A stretch of DNA of 64,000 bases from Sphingorhabdus contaminans. GTDB taxonomy: Bacteria > Pseudomonadota > Alphaproteobacteria > Sphingomonadales > Sphingomonadaceae. A model generated the notes under the pieces. The model had not been told where the DNA came from. It did no database searches and saw nothing but the letters and a program-made list of their open reading frames with translations. The translations under genes and the position numbers were made by a program. Where the stretch lies: contig NZ_VKKU01000001.1 in the NCBI RefSeq assembly GCF_007280415.1, positions 248,001 through 312,000 of the forward strand, written 5' to 3'. How positions within the stretch are numbered: position 1 is the first letter of the stretch; the number at the start of each line of letters is the position of its first letter. Of this stretch, positions 8,209 through 16,216 are shown piece by piece.

Positions 8209-9201
8209 TCAGTCGCCCTTGAACTGGATGTCGGCGATGGAACGCTGGCCGTTTTTCCGGTCGAGTTGCACGATGATGTCGATCATGGACCGCGCATAAT
8301 CGATGGTGTCGCTGCGGCTGAGGCCGAGGTCGGCCTGCATGCACATCAATGCCAGTTGTTCGAAAGCACCTTTCGTTGTGCTGGCGTGGATGGTGCTGAT
8401 CGAACCGGGGTGACCGGTGTTGATCGCACGCAGGAAGGTAACGGTTTCGGCCCCCCGCAACTCGCCGACTATCAGCCGGTCGGGGCGCATACGCAGCGAC
8501 GCGCGCATCAGTTCTTCGATCGTCACCCGCGCCTCGCCCTGATCCCCCGATACCGCGACCAGTCCGACGGAATTGTTACGGTGAAGCTTGATCTCGGGCG
8601 TGTCTTCGATGGCAATGACCCGTTCATTCTGCGGGATTTCCTTGAGCAATGCGTTCAGCAGCGTCGTTTTGCCCGAAGATGTCCCGCCCGACAGCAATAT
8701 GGTTTTGCGCATCGCAACCGCTTTTTTAAGGAAAGCGGACAAATCGCCTTTTTCCAGCAGCGCCGACAGGGATTGCGCCGGATCCGTTTCGTTTAACGGC
8801 CCATACCGGCATTGCGCCAGATATCCATCCACGGTCATATCGTGGAGGACATGCTTGCGGATCGCAATGGCGACAGAGCCGCGGGTGGCAGGCGGCAGCA
8901 CGATCTGAATGCGCGCGCCGCCCGGCAGGACAGCCGCCAGCAACGGGCTTTCGCGGTTGATGCCCTGATGGCTGATCCGGGCTACCTGCTGCGCAAGCCG
9001 TTCAAGCAATTGTGCGTCGATGGCAGGCACATCATGGCGCTCCATCTCGTCTGCACCCATGCGTTCGACCCAAAGCTCGTGCGGCTGGTTGACCAGTATT
9101 TCGGTAACATCATCCGCCGCCAGCCATGTTTCAAATGGCGCAAGATAGCTGTTGAGATAGACATTGCCGCCACTCCCCGAAAGCGGGGTTACCATGTTCA
9201 T
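8209..9201 (-). CDS. virB11: VirB11-type T4SS hexameric ATPase
   Basis: Cytoplasmic traffic ATPase of a type IV secretion system; it powers pilus assembly and substrate transfer with VirB4. At 330 residues it has the family length. Motifs are all present: Walker A GGTSSGKT at 172-179, Asp box VIAIEDTPE at 195-203, Walker B LIVGELRG at 243-250, and His box GHPGSISTIHA at 263-273. It is the last gene of the operon, overlapping the virB10 stop by one base (TAATG). Confidence 0.96.
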   Translation of the reverse strand: MNMVTPLSGSGGNVYLNSYLAPFETWLAADDVTEILVNQPHELWVERMGADEMERHDVPAIDAQLLERLAQQVARISHQGINRESPLLAAVLPGGARIQIVLPPATRGSVAIAIRKHVLHDMTVDGYLAQCRYGPLNETDPAQSLSALLEKGDLSAFLKKAVAMRKTILLSGGTSSGKTTLLNALLKEIPQNERVIAIEDTPEIKLHRNNSVGLVAVSGDQGEARVTIEELMRASLRMRPDRLIVGELRGAETVTFLRAINTGHPGSISTIHASTTKGAFEQLALMCMQADLGLSRSDTIDYARSMIDIIVQLDRKNGQRSIADIQFKGD

Positions 9202-10307
9202 TATGAGCCGCCGTCCGTGCCGGAGAAGTCGAGGTCGCGGGCAATGAAAATGCGGATGGCGGTGCCCTGTGCCACTTTGACCGTGGGCGGGATGCTGATG
9301 TCGCGTTGCAAGGCGATGCCGGCGACACTTTTCGCATCATCCGCGGTGCGTACGACGACATCATTGCCGCCACGTTGCAGCAAGCCGAGGCCCGACTGCA
9401 CCACGGACAGCAATATTGCCGATCCGAAGCGTTTTAGGAAATGGCTGTCCACTTTTCCGCCAAGTCCGGCGCGGCCCAGCGGATCGGTAACGGGTGAGCC
9501 GAGCGATACGGTCACACCGTCAGGGCGGGTCAGGCGGGTCCAGACAATAAAGGCGCGCGACTGTCCTGCCGCGAGACCCGAGCGATACTGACCGATCAGG
9601 CGGCTGCCGCTGGGGATCAGCACACGGCGTCCGTCAAAGCCCATGACATCGCGGCTGACGACCGCGCGGACATAGCCCGGAAGGTCGGAATTGATGGCGG
9701 TTTCCAGCACACCGGCGATGATCGCGCCTTGCGGCACGGTATAGCTGCTGTTGGAAATACGCACAGCACGCGCGGGTGCGTTTTCTGCCGCAGCCACGCG
9801 GTCGGCAAATTTGTCTTCGGCGCTAAGATCGTCATTTTTGACGCCGGCAAGCCCCGGGGTCGCGGGCAGGGCAGCCGCACCGCCCTTGGTCATGTCGACG
9901 ACAACGGCGGGGGACATCAGGCGGTTGGCGCCCGGGGCCTGTGCCGGGACGACGCCCATCACCGGTGCCGACGCATCAACGGGTGGCGGGATCAGTGTCG
10001 GGGGCGGCAGTTCAGGGGGGCCGGGAAGCAGGACAGCTTTGGGCACCACGCCGCCAGCCGGCATCACGCTGGTTGTTACGGGCAAGGCCGGATTGGCGGC
10101 CGCCTGCGTGGCGTCGCCCCGGCTGGACGCCAGCGTGGTGAAGGTCAGGATCCCGAGCAGGCCAATCCCTACAAAGCCAAGTTTCATCCCCGGTGACAAT
10201 CCGGCAGGCATGGCAACCGGTGAGAGGACGGGTGCGTTCGCGCTTTCAAGCGCGTCGGCTTCCATCGTGGTGCGCGGGTCCGTTCCTTCGGGTTTCAGAA
10301 CGCTCAT
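9201..10307 (-). CDS. virB10: VirB10-type T4SS energy-sensing channel component
   Basis: The component spans the inner membrane, periplasm and outer membrane core. The start at 10307 is supported by GGGAGG seven bases upstream and by ATGA overlap with virB9; this gives 368 residues. A cytoplasmic N terminus is followed by one membrane helix (about residues 42-62, LGFVGIGLLGILTFTTLA). A long proline-rich periplasmic linker follows, then the C-terminal TrbI/VirB10 barrel domain with IIAGVLETAINSDLPGYVRA and GSRLIGQYRSG. It is needed together with VirB9, and usually VirB7, for the outer membrane core; no VirB7 was found next to it. Confidence 0.95.
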   Translation of the reverse strand: MSVLKPEGTDPRTTMEADALESANAPVLSPVAMPAGLSPGMKLGFVGIGLLGILTFTTLASSRGDATQAAANPALPVTTSVMPAGGVVPKAVLLPGPPELPPPTLIPPPVDASAPVMGVVPAQAPGANRLMSPAVVVDMTKGGAAALPATPGLAGVKNDDLSAEDKFADRVAAAENAPARAVRISNSSYTVPQGAIIAGVLETAINSDLPGYVRAVVSRDVMGFDGRRVLIPSGSRLIGQYRSGLAAGQSRAFIVWTRLTRPDGVTVSLGSPVTDPLGRAGLGGKVDSHFLKRFGSAILLSVVQSGLGLLQRGGNDVVVRTADDAKSVAGIALQRDISIPPTVKVAQGTAIRIFIARDLDFSGTDGGS

Positions 10308-11116
10308 GGCTTTGCCTCCCGTGATTTGCAGCCGAACAGGCCGCATTTCTTTTTGGCCCGTTCACGCGGCGCATCCGCCCCGGGGGTCGGTGCCGCATAG
10401 GCTTCGTTGAAGATGATGGTCACTTCCTTGCCGTGCCGGAGCACAAATTGCGGAGCGACCTGCTCGACCACCACATAGGGACCACGCACGGCAAAGTTCA
10501 CGATGCTCTCGCCCGCATCGGGGGTGATGCTGAAAATGGCGGGGGTGGCTGCGCCTGTGGCAAAACGGAAATAGGTGGCCTTGCCGTCGTCAAAGACCTG
10601 ATCGGGCACATTGGCCTTTGCGCCATCATAGCTATAGGCGCGGTTCCACAGTTCGGGCGGCGTTGCGATGATCGGGGGTGCGGCGGCGCTGACGGTTTCG
10701 TCCACCGGCTTTTGCGGATAGGTGAACCGCACGGCATAGGTCACCTGACTCGGCGCGATCTTCAGGCCCGATTTTGCCACCAGTTCCAGATTGTAGCGGC
10801 GCATGTTCGTAATGATCGACATGTTGGTCGTCCGCGGAAGGCCCACAGGCTTCAGGAACATCACGGTGCCCGCGCCATTGGGCGTGACCTGCCAGCCGGA
10901 TGAATCACCGATACCGACGGTTTCGATCCGCTCGCCCTCGTCGAATTCCAGCGTCATCTGGTAACCGGTATGGCCGGTCAGGCGGACGACGCCGTTGGGG
11001 TCATAAGGGACATAGCGGATATTCGGCGCAACTACCGCCGATTCCGTCGTCTGGGCCAGCACCGGCGTTGCAAGGGTAAAGCTGGCGAACAGCAGGGCGA
11101 GATATTTGGCGGTCAT
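10304..11116 (-). CDS. virB9: VirB9-type T4SS outer membrane complex protein
   Basis: Periplasmic/outer membrane core subunit of 270 residues. A signal peptide ends near residue 21 (PVLAQ). The family signature VFDDGKATYFRF is clear in the C-terminal half, as is the preceding AVRFTYP segment of the N-terminal domain. The C terminus has an unusual basic, cysteine-containing tail (KKKCGLFGCKS). Four-base overlaps join it to virB6 upstream and virB10 downstream. No virB7 lipoprotein or virB8 gene fits between virB6 and virB9. Confidence 0.94.
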   Translation of the reverse strand: MTAKYLALLFASFTLATPVLAQTTESAVVAPNIRYVPYDPNGVVRLTGHTGYQMTLEFDEGERIETVGIGDSSGWQVTPNGAGTVMFLKPVGLPRTTNMSIITNMRRYNLELVAKSGLKIAPSQVTYAVRFTYPQKPVDETVSAAAPPIIATPPELWNRAYSYDGAKANVPDQVFDDGKATYFRFATGAATPAIFSITPDAGESIVNFAVRGPYVVVEQVAPQFVLRHGKEVTIIFNEAYAAPTPGADAPRERAKKKCGLFGCKSREAKP

Positions 11117-12360
11117 GCGGCGTTCCTGACGGCTTTAATGGGGGCGCGGACGGCGGTGACGCGTCCTCTTGCGATGCGGCGGTCCGCCTTCATTTCGGTC
11201 GTCCGCTGCGCGCTGCCTTCGGTTTCCACGCGTTGCGGCAACAATATGGCGCGCTGGTTGGCAGCGCTGACAGGCGCGGCGATGCTGGCGTTCCGCTCAA
11301 TCGCGCTGACCATGCTCTGCATCCGCTCATTATAGATCATGGCAGGCGCAGAGCCAGGCGCGACGCTCTGTATATTCTGGGCCTGTGCTGTGTCGGCGGC
11401 GCTATGGGAGCGCAGGGACAGCGTCCATCCACTGACGATCGTACGACCGATGCGGAACAACTGCACCGCAACCGCAACCGTGATCAGCACAATCACCAAA
11501 ATGGTCAGCGCAGCGCGGAGCGAGAATATGCCCTGATTTGCGGACACATACATTTCGGCTAGGACAGGCTCGATCAGGGCCGTTGAACCGGCGGCGGTCA
11601 TGATCGCCATGACCGGCACCAGCGCCATCAGCACGGCGGCGCGCGCCCAGCCAAGCGTCAGACCGCGCGTCACGGAAAAGAGTCCCAGCACCGCAAAAAG
11701 TGGCCCGAGCAGAAGGAGCAGTCCCAAAATAATCTTCGCCACCACCAGCACGCCCGCCGATGCGAGGACGAGCAGCAGGGCGCTGAGCATCAGCATGTTG
11801 GGCCCAAGCGAGTCCTTGGGTGCGACAAATGCCGTAATGCCGGTCGCCGTGGGGGGAAGAGGTTCGGCCTCGTCCTTATCCTCTGCGGGCATGGCGCTGT
11901 CGGGTGCAGCATTTTCGGGCCGTGCATCAAATTCGGTCCAGGCATCGGCAAGATCGACCATCCGCCCGGATAGCATATCCACGCGCTGGTTGACGCTGCT
12001 GCTCTGTCCGGCGGACGGGTTGACGGCGCTGACAATTTCCTGCGGACCGTCGGTCAGCACGTCATACACCAATATCTGGTACGTCGCCCAGTTGCTGGTC
12101 AGGGCAAGCACCGCACCGATCAGCAGCATCCGCGGCGCCATTTCCCCCATGCTGAGCGAAGAGCGGCCGAAGATCAGGCGGTAGCCGACAATCGCGACAT
12201 AGATTGTCAGGGCGATTGTAAGGACATAACCGAACATGCTGCCGGGGCCGAGCAAGCTTGCATAACCTGCCTGCACCGTCGACTGCATATAGCAGTCCAC
12301 GGTATTGACCATGGTCTCAGCCGAACCGGCTGTGGCGTTTATGGCGGCGCATTTTGCCAT
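11113..12360 (-). CDS. virB6: VirB6-type T4SS polytopic inner membrane protein
   Basis: A 415-residue VirB6/TrbL-like protein with about six membrane helices, including VLTIALTIYVAIVGYRLIFG near residues 48-67 and a cluster at 190-300 (LMLSALLLVLASAGVLVVAK, AAVLMALVPVMAIMTAAG). A polar C-terminal tail of about 100 residues is presumably cytoplasmic. It forms part of the inner membrane channel. It overlaps virB4 by one base and virB9 by four. The N terminus lacks a classical signal peptide, which is normal for the family. Confidence 0.9.
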   Translation of the reverse strand: MAKCAAINATAGSAETMVNTVDCYMQSTVQAGYASLLGPGSMFGYVLTIALTIYVAIVGYRLIFGRSSLSMGEMAPRMLLIGAVLALTSNWATYQILVYDVLTDGPQEIVSAVNPSAGQSSSVNQRVDMLSGRMVDLADAWTEFDARPENAAPDSAMPAEDKDEAEPLPPTATGITAFVAPKDSLGPNMLMLSALLLVLASAGVLVVAKIILGLLLLLGPLFAVLGLFSVTRGLTLGWARAAVLMALVPVMAIMTAAGSTALIEPVLAEMYVSANQGIFSLRAALTILVIVLITVAVAVQLFRIGRTIVSGWTLSLRSHSAADTAQAQNIQSVAPGSAPAMIYNERMQSMVSAIERNASIAAPVSAANQRAILLPQRVETEGSAQRTTEMKADRRIARGRVTAVRAPIKAVRNAA

Positions 12361-14786
12361 CAGCCGCGCGTTCCGGTCTTGCTGTTCTGCCAGAGCGTCG
12401 CCGGGCCTTCTTCGGCGGCCTGCAACAGTTGCGGCATCCAGTCGGAGGGGGCATCGCCATGTGTGTCGCGCAGCTCGTCCAGTTTGCGGACGCTGCTTTC
12501 ACGGCCCGACAGAACGGTCATCGCATCGGGCATGTCGCCCATATCGAGCCGCGCAACGACGCTGTTGCCGCTCTGCTTGACGAGCACGCAGCGCAAATGT
12601 TCGGGCAGCGAGCGGACCAGATCAAGTTCATGCTCGGTCAGCCCGAACCCGTCGCAATAATCCGATGCCTGCGCCTTGGGATTGCTCATGAACAATTGCG
12701 TTGCCGATTGTTCGATGATGGTTGCGGCGATCCGGCTTTCGATGGCATCGCTTGCGCTCTGCGTCGCAAATCCGACCACGCCATTGCGTTTCCGGATTGT
12801 TTTCATCCAGTCTTTCAGGCGGTGCACGAAAATATCGTCATCCAGCGCTTTCCAGCCTTCGTCGATCACGATCATCGAAGGTGTGCCGTCAAGTCGTTCG
12901 TCCACCCGGTGAAACAGATACATCATCGCCGGCGTGCGAAGCACAGGATTGTCGAGCAGCGATGTCATGTCGAACCCGGCGGTGCGGGTATCGAGCGTCA
13001 GAAGATCGCGGGGATTGTCGAACAGCCAGGCATGCTCGCCCGCGCCATACCAGGGCGCAAGCCGCGAGGCGAGGTCGCCCCGGACAGGGCGCGCTCCGCC
13101 CGCCAGCAATTCGACCAGATAGCGCAATTGCCGGTGTTCCATCGGCTGGTCAAAATTTGCCTCGACCGCGCTGGCGATGATCGCATTTTCGTCCGCCGTC
13201 AGTTGCCCGCCCATGGGCGTCAGCATTTGCGATAGCCATTGCCGCAAAAAGGCATGGTTGGCGGCGGTGCCGGGCAGTTGCAGCGGATTAAAGCCGGTCG
13301 GCTTGCCCGGACGCAGAACGTCATAATGGCCGCCAATGGCGCGAATGAAGATTTCCGCACCCCGGTCCTTGTCGAAGAAGAAAGTGCGCGGATTGAACTT
13401 TTGCGACTGCGCAATCAGGAAGTTCAGCACAACCGTCTTACCCGAACCCGAGGGACCGATAAGGGTGAAGTTACCCAGATCGCCGCTATGCAGGTTAAAG
13501 AAATAGGGTGTGCTCGATGTCGTTTCGAGGACGGTAATCGGCTCCCCCCAAGGTCCGCCTGTAGGGGCGCCAATCGGGAAACCGTGCAGGGAAATAAGTC
13601 CTGACAGATTGGCCGTTGAGACCAGCGCCTTGCGCGCGATGAAATCGGCATTGCCGGGGAATTGTCCCCAGAAGGCGCTTTCCAGATTGAGATCCTCGCG
13701 CACCGACACCGCGCCAATATCGGCAAGCGATGCCTGCACATCGGCGACAGCAGCGTCGAGTGCCGGCAGACTGCTGGCGCGGACATGGACGCTCAAATGA
13801 TGTTCGCCATAGGCGGCGGCGCCACCTGTCAGTTCATCCTTTGCGCCCAGCAGACCCTGCCGCAACGTGGTGGTTTCATCCGACGCCGCCCGCAAACGAC
13901 GCAAGGCCAAACCGATCCGTTCGTCGGCAATTTGCCGGTCCACAAAAGCAAAGCTTTCGGTCAATGTCAGTTCGTGCGGCAGGCGCAGCAAATTGTCGAG
14001 CATGCCAGGACTGGTGGTTGCCGGATAATCCTTGATCGAAACAATCGCGCCAAAGCGGGATGTATCCGCACTCGACCCCTTGAGATGCAGCGCATCGAGC
14101 CCAAAGCTGATGCGCTTGTAGGGCAGATAATGCCCCGCATCACCTGTGGGTTCCAGCAGGGGTTGCATTTCGCCATTATACAGCGCCGACAATATCTCCA
14201 GCGGTTCGGAACAGACGCCCGTCGCGCCCTGATAGCGTTCCAGAACGCGGGGGCCGTAGCGGTTGAGCGCCGACAGAAGGTTGATGCGTGCGCTGTCCAG
14301 TTCGCGCAGTTCGCGGGCCTGTTCGGCAAGCTTTTCTTCCGGTGAGCGTTTGCCGCTGCCCCATTTGGTCAGCCGTTCGACAAAGCCGACCTTGCCACGC
14401 GCCGGACGGCGGACAAGCATCAGGATGATGTCGTTGATGTAAAGCTGTTTGCCGCGCAGCCGCTGCTGCCATGCGCTATCAAGGTCGCGGGCGAAGCCTT
14501 CGGGTTGCGGTGTCGTCAGTTCCGCTGCGACACGGCGCCGGATGACATGGCAATAAAGCATCAGATTGGAATTGGCGATGCCGCGCATAACCACGTCGCG
14601 TACGGCGGCCATATGGTTCAGCGTCTCGCTGTCGGCGGTTTCGAACGCGATACCGTCGATCTGGATCATCTGGATCAGTTCGCCGGTGCGCGTCGCCAAT
14701 GTATGGTCATTGACGTGGCCTGCATAGGGCAGACGATCCCCGGCGCGCGGGTCCAGCTTGGCAAGTTTTTGCGAAGATAGCTTCAT
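12360..14786 (-). CDS. virB4: VirB4-type T4SS ATPase
   Basis: Large conserved ATPase (808 residues) at the inner membrane base, the best phylogenetic marker of type IV secretion systems. The N-terminal CagE/TrbE/VirB4 domain extends to about residue 420. Walker A GPSGSGKT is at 444-451 and Walker B MIVIDEGW at 638-645. The RASD/ATQSASDA motif follows (FATQSASDAIESR). The gene is full length and intact. It lies three bases from virB3 and overlaps virB6 by one base. Confidence 0.97.
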   Translation of the reverse strand: MKLSSQKLAKLDPRAGDRLPYAGHVNDHTLATRTGELIQMIQIDGIAFETADSETLNHMAAVRDVVMRGIANSNLMLYCHVIRRRVAAELTTPQPEGFARDLDSAWQQRLRGKQLYINDIILMLVRRPARGKVGFVERLTKWGSGKRSPEEKLAEQARELRELDSARINLLSALNRYGPRVLERYQGATGVCSEPLEILSALYNGEMQPLLEPTGDAGHYLPYKRISFGLDALHLKGSSADTSRFGAIVSIKDYPATTSPGMLDNLLRLPHELTLTESFAFVDRQIADERIGLALRRLRAASDETTTLRQGLLGAKDELTGGAAAYGEHHLSVHVRASSLPALDAAVADVQASLADIGAVSVREDLNLESAFWGQFPGNADFIARKALVSTANLSGLISLHGFPIGAPTGGPWGEPITVLETTSSTPYFFNLHSGDLGNFTLIGPSGSGKTVVLNFLIAQSQKFNPRTFFFDKDRGAEIFIRAIGGHYDVLRPGKPTGFNPLQLPGTAANHAFLRQWLSQMLTPMGGQLTADENAIIASAVEANFDQPMEHRQLRYLVELLAGGARPVRGDLASRLAPWYGAGEHAWLFDNPRDLLTLDTRTAGFDMTSLLDNPVLRTPAMMYLFHRVDERLDGTPSMIVIDEGWKALDDDIFVHRLKDWMKTIRKRNGVVGFATQSASDAIESRIAATIIEQSATQLFMSNPKAQASDYCDGFGLTEHELDLVRSLPEHLRCVLVKQSGNSVVARLDMGDMPDAMTVLSGRESSVRKLDELRDTHGDAPSDWMPQLLQAAEEGPATLWQNSKTGTRG

Positions 14787-14789
14787 AGG

Positions 14790-15074
14790 TCAGGGCCGAT
14801 AGCTGTTGCAGCGCCACAGATCGTGCGTACGCGTACGGCCGCACCGGCTGACCTTTGTGATCCAGAGGTCAAAGATGCGTGGTTCGCGCAGACAGGCCAT
14901 GTAGCCGATGGCGTGGATCAGAACCGCAGCGGGTATTGCCCAGAATGAGCCGCTGATCAGGAAGATTTCGGTCGTCACGATCAGATTGATGATGAAATAG
15001 CTATAGGTCACGCCCGCAAACATTTGCGGCTGGGTCAATGCGCGGAATACGGGCGTGCGGTTCAGCGGGGTCAT
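14790..15074 (-). CDS. virB3: VirB3-type T4SS inner membrane protein
   Basis: A 94-residue protein with the VirB3 family pattern: a short N terminus with TPVFRALTQPQMFAGV, then two adjacent membrane helices (YFIINLIVTTEIFLISG and WAIPAAVLIHAIGYMACL). It continues into DLWITKVSRCGRTRT. The chosen ATG is at 15074, four bases after the virB2 stop; a TTG one codon upstream is possible. It assists VirB4 and pilus assembly. Confidence 0.92.
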   Translation of the reverse strand: MTPLNRTPVFRALTQPQMFAGVTYSYFIINLIVTTEIFLISGSFWAIPAAVLIHAIGYMACLREPRIFDLWITKVSRCGRTRTHDLWRCNSYRP

Positions 15075-15077
15075 CAA

Positions 15078-15401
15078 TCAGCCCCCGACTGCGGCGACAC
15101 GGATCCCGGAAACAATGGCGGTCGCCCCGAACAGGACGAAGCAACCCACGATGACGGTTGTGCCAAAGCGCCAGTTCATCCGGCCGGTCAGCATCATCAT
15201 GCCGACAACGGCAACGGCAATGACCGCGGCAGTCGTTGCCACATTGCCCAGCAGCGTACCCTGCATCCAGTTAAGGGCATTGACGATGGGGCCTGATCCT
15301 TGCGGATCCGCCATTGCCGTTTGTGCCAAGGCCGTCTGCGGCAGGGCGGCGATGGCGGCGGCTATGGCAGTAAATTTTGCTTTGAACTTTGTCATCGACA
15401 T
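15078..15401 (-). CDS. virB2: VirB2/TrbC-type T4SS pilin
   Basis: Predicted major pilin. The start at 15401 has GAGG five bases upstream and yields 107 residues. A signal peptide ending ALAQ at about residue 26 is followed by two long hydrophobic helices (LLGNVATTAAVIAVAVVGMMML and TVIVGCFVLFGATAIVSGI) separated by a short polar loop RMNWR, the standard VirB2 layout. An upstream ATG at 15416 would overlap virB1 by eight bases and is an alternative. The stop is adjacent to virB3. Confidence 0.9.
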   Translation of the reverse strand: MSMTKFKAKFTAIAAAIAALPQTALAQTAMADPQGSGPIVNALNWMQGTLLGNVATTAAVIAVAVVGMMMLTGRMNWRFGTTVIVGCFVLFGATAIVSGIRVAAVGG

Positions 15402-15408
15402 GCTGGCC

Positions 15409-16041
15409 TCATTCATAGGTGTTGCGCTGGAGCGATATGGCAGAGAGCCTGCGCATGATCTGGCGCACATAATTCTGCGTTTCGCGATAAGGTGGAATCC
15501 CGCCATATTTCATGACGGCGCCCGGACCCGCATTATAGGCGGCGAGCGCGAGGGGGACGTTGTTGCCAAAGCGTTCAAGCTGCGCACGCAAATAGGCAGC
15601 GCCGCCGGAGACATTCTGGCGGACATCATGCGGGTTCGTTACGCCCAGCATACGAGCGGTCGCGGGCATCAACTGCATGACGCCCATGGCACCGGCCGAG
15701 GAGCGTGCCCGTGGATTATAACGCGATTCCTGCCATGCGACCGCGTCGACCAGATCGCTGCTGATGCCATATTTGGCGGCGGCATGCTGAATATGCTGCC
15801 GCACGGTTCCTGTTGGCGTCGTCGGCATTGGGGCCGGCGCAACTATTTCGGCGCCCACATAATCGGGCACGAGAACCGGTTCCGGCTTCCATGCCGGGCG
15901 CGAAATCTGCACAAAATTGCCGTTGCTTGCCAGCTCGAATACTTCGGCTTGGGCAGCATTGGGTGTTGCCAAGGCTCCGCAAAATACGAAAACCATAGGA
16001 AGGATGCGACTTATAACCATGGCAAAAGGGGTAGATGCCAC
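15409..16041 (-). CDS. virB1: VirB1-like lytic transglycosylase
   Basis: Periplasmic peptidoglycan-cleaving enzyme that opens the wall for the secretion channel. A signal peptide precedes AQAEVFEL near residue 32. A proline/threonine linker follows. The SLT domain has catalytic Glu in AVAWQESRYNP, then GAMGVMQLMPATARMLG and ALAAYNAGPGAV. The first start is GTG at 16041; ATG at 16020 also keeps the signal peptide. It is the promoter-proximal gene of the virB operon, facing away from the DUF1800 gene, so the 175-base gap to 16217 should contain both promoters. Confidence 0.92.
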   Translation of the reverse strand: MASTPFAMVISRILPMVFVFCGALATPNAAQAEVFELASNGNFVQISRPAWKPEPVLVPDYVGAEIVAPAPMPTTPTGTVRQHIQHAAAKYGISSDLVDAVAWQESRYNPRARSSAGAMGVMQLMPATARMLGVTNPHDVRQNVSGGAAYLRAQLERFGNNVPLALAAYNAGPGAVMKYGGIPPYRETQNYVRQIMRRLSAISLQRNTYE

Positions 16042-16216
16042 AGGTTGATAAATGGTTTATATTTACTATCCCATAACAGCGCGGAAAACACGCTTAACGG
16101 GTATTTACCACCTCCCGAAACATTCTCTTGAGCAATGTCCCATAGCAGACCGTTAATGACGAAACCGGATCCGGCATTCTCGGCTCGCGCTTTCGTCAGA
16201 ATGGCGAGGGCGGGAT

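Noticed and set aside
12354-14345. Long plus-strand open frames opposite virB4 and virB6
   Set aside because: They mirror the codon structure of the clearly conserved minus-strand T4SS genes; high GC produces open antisense frames.
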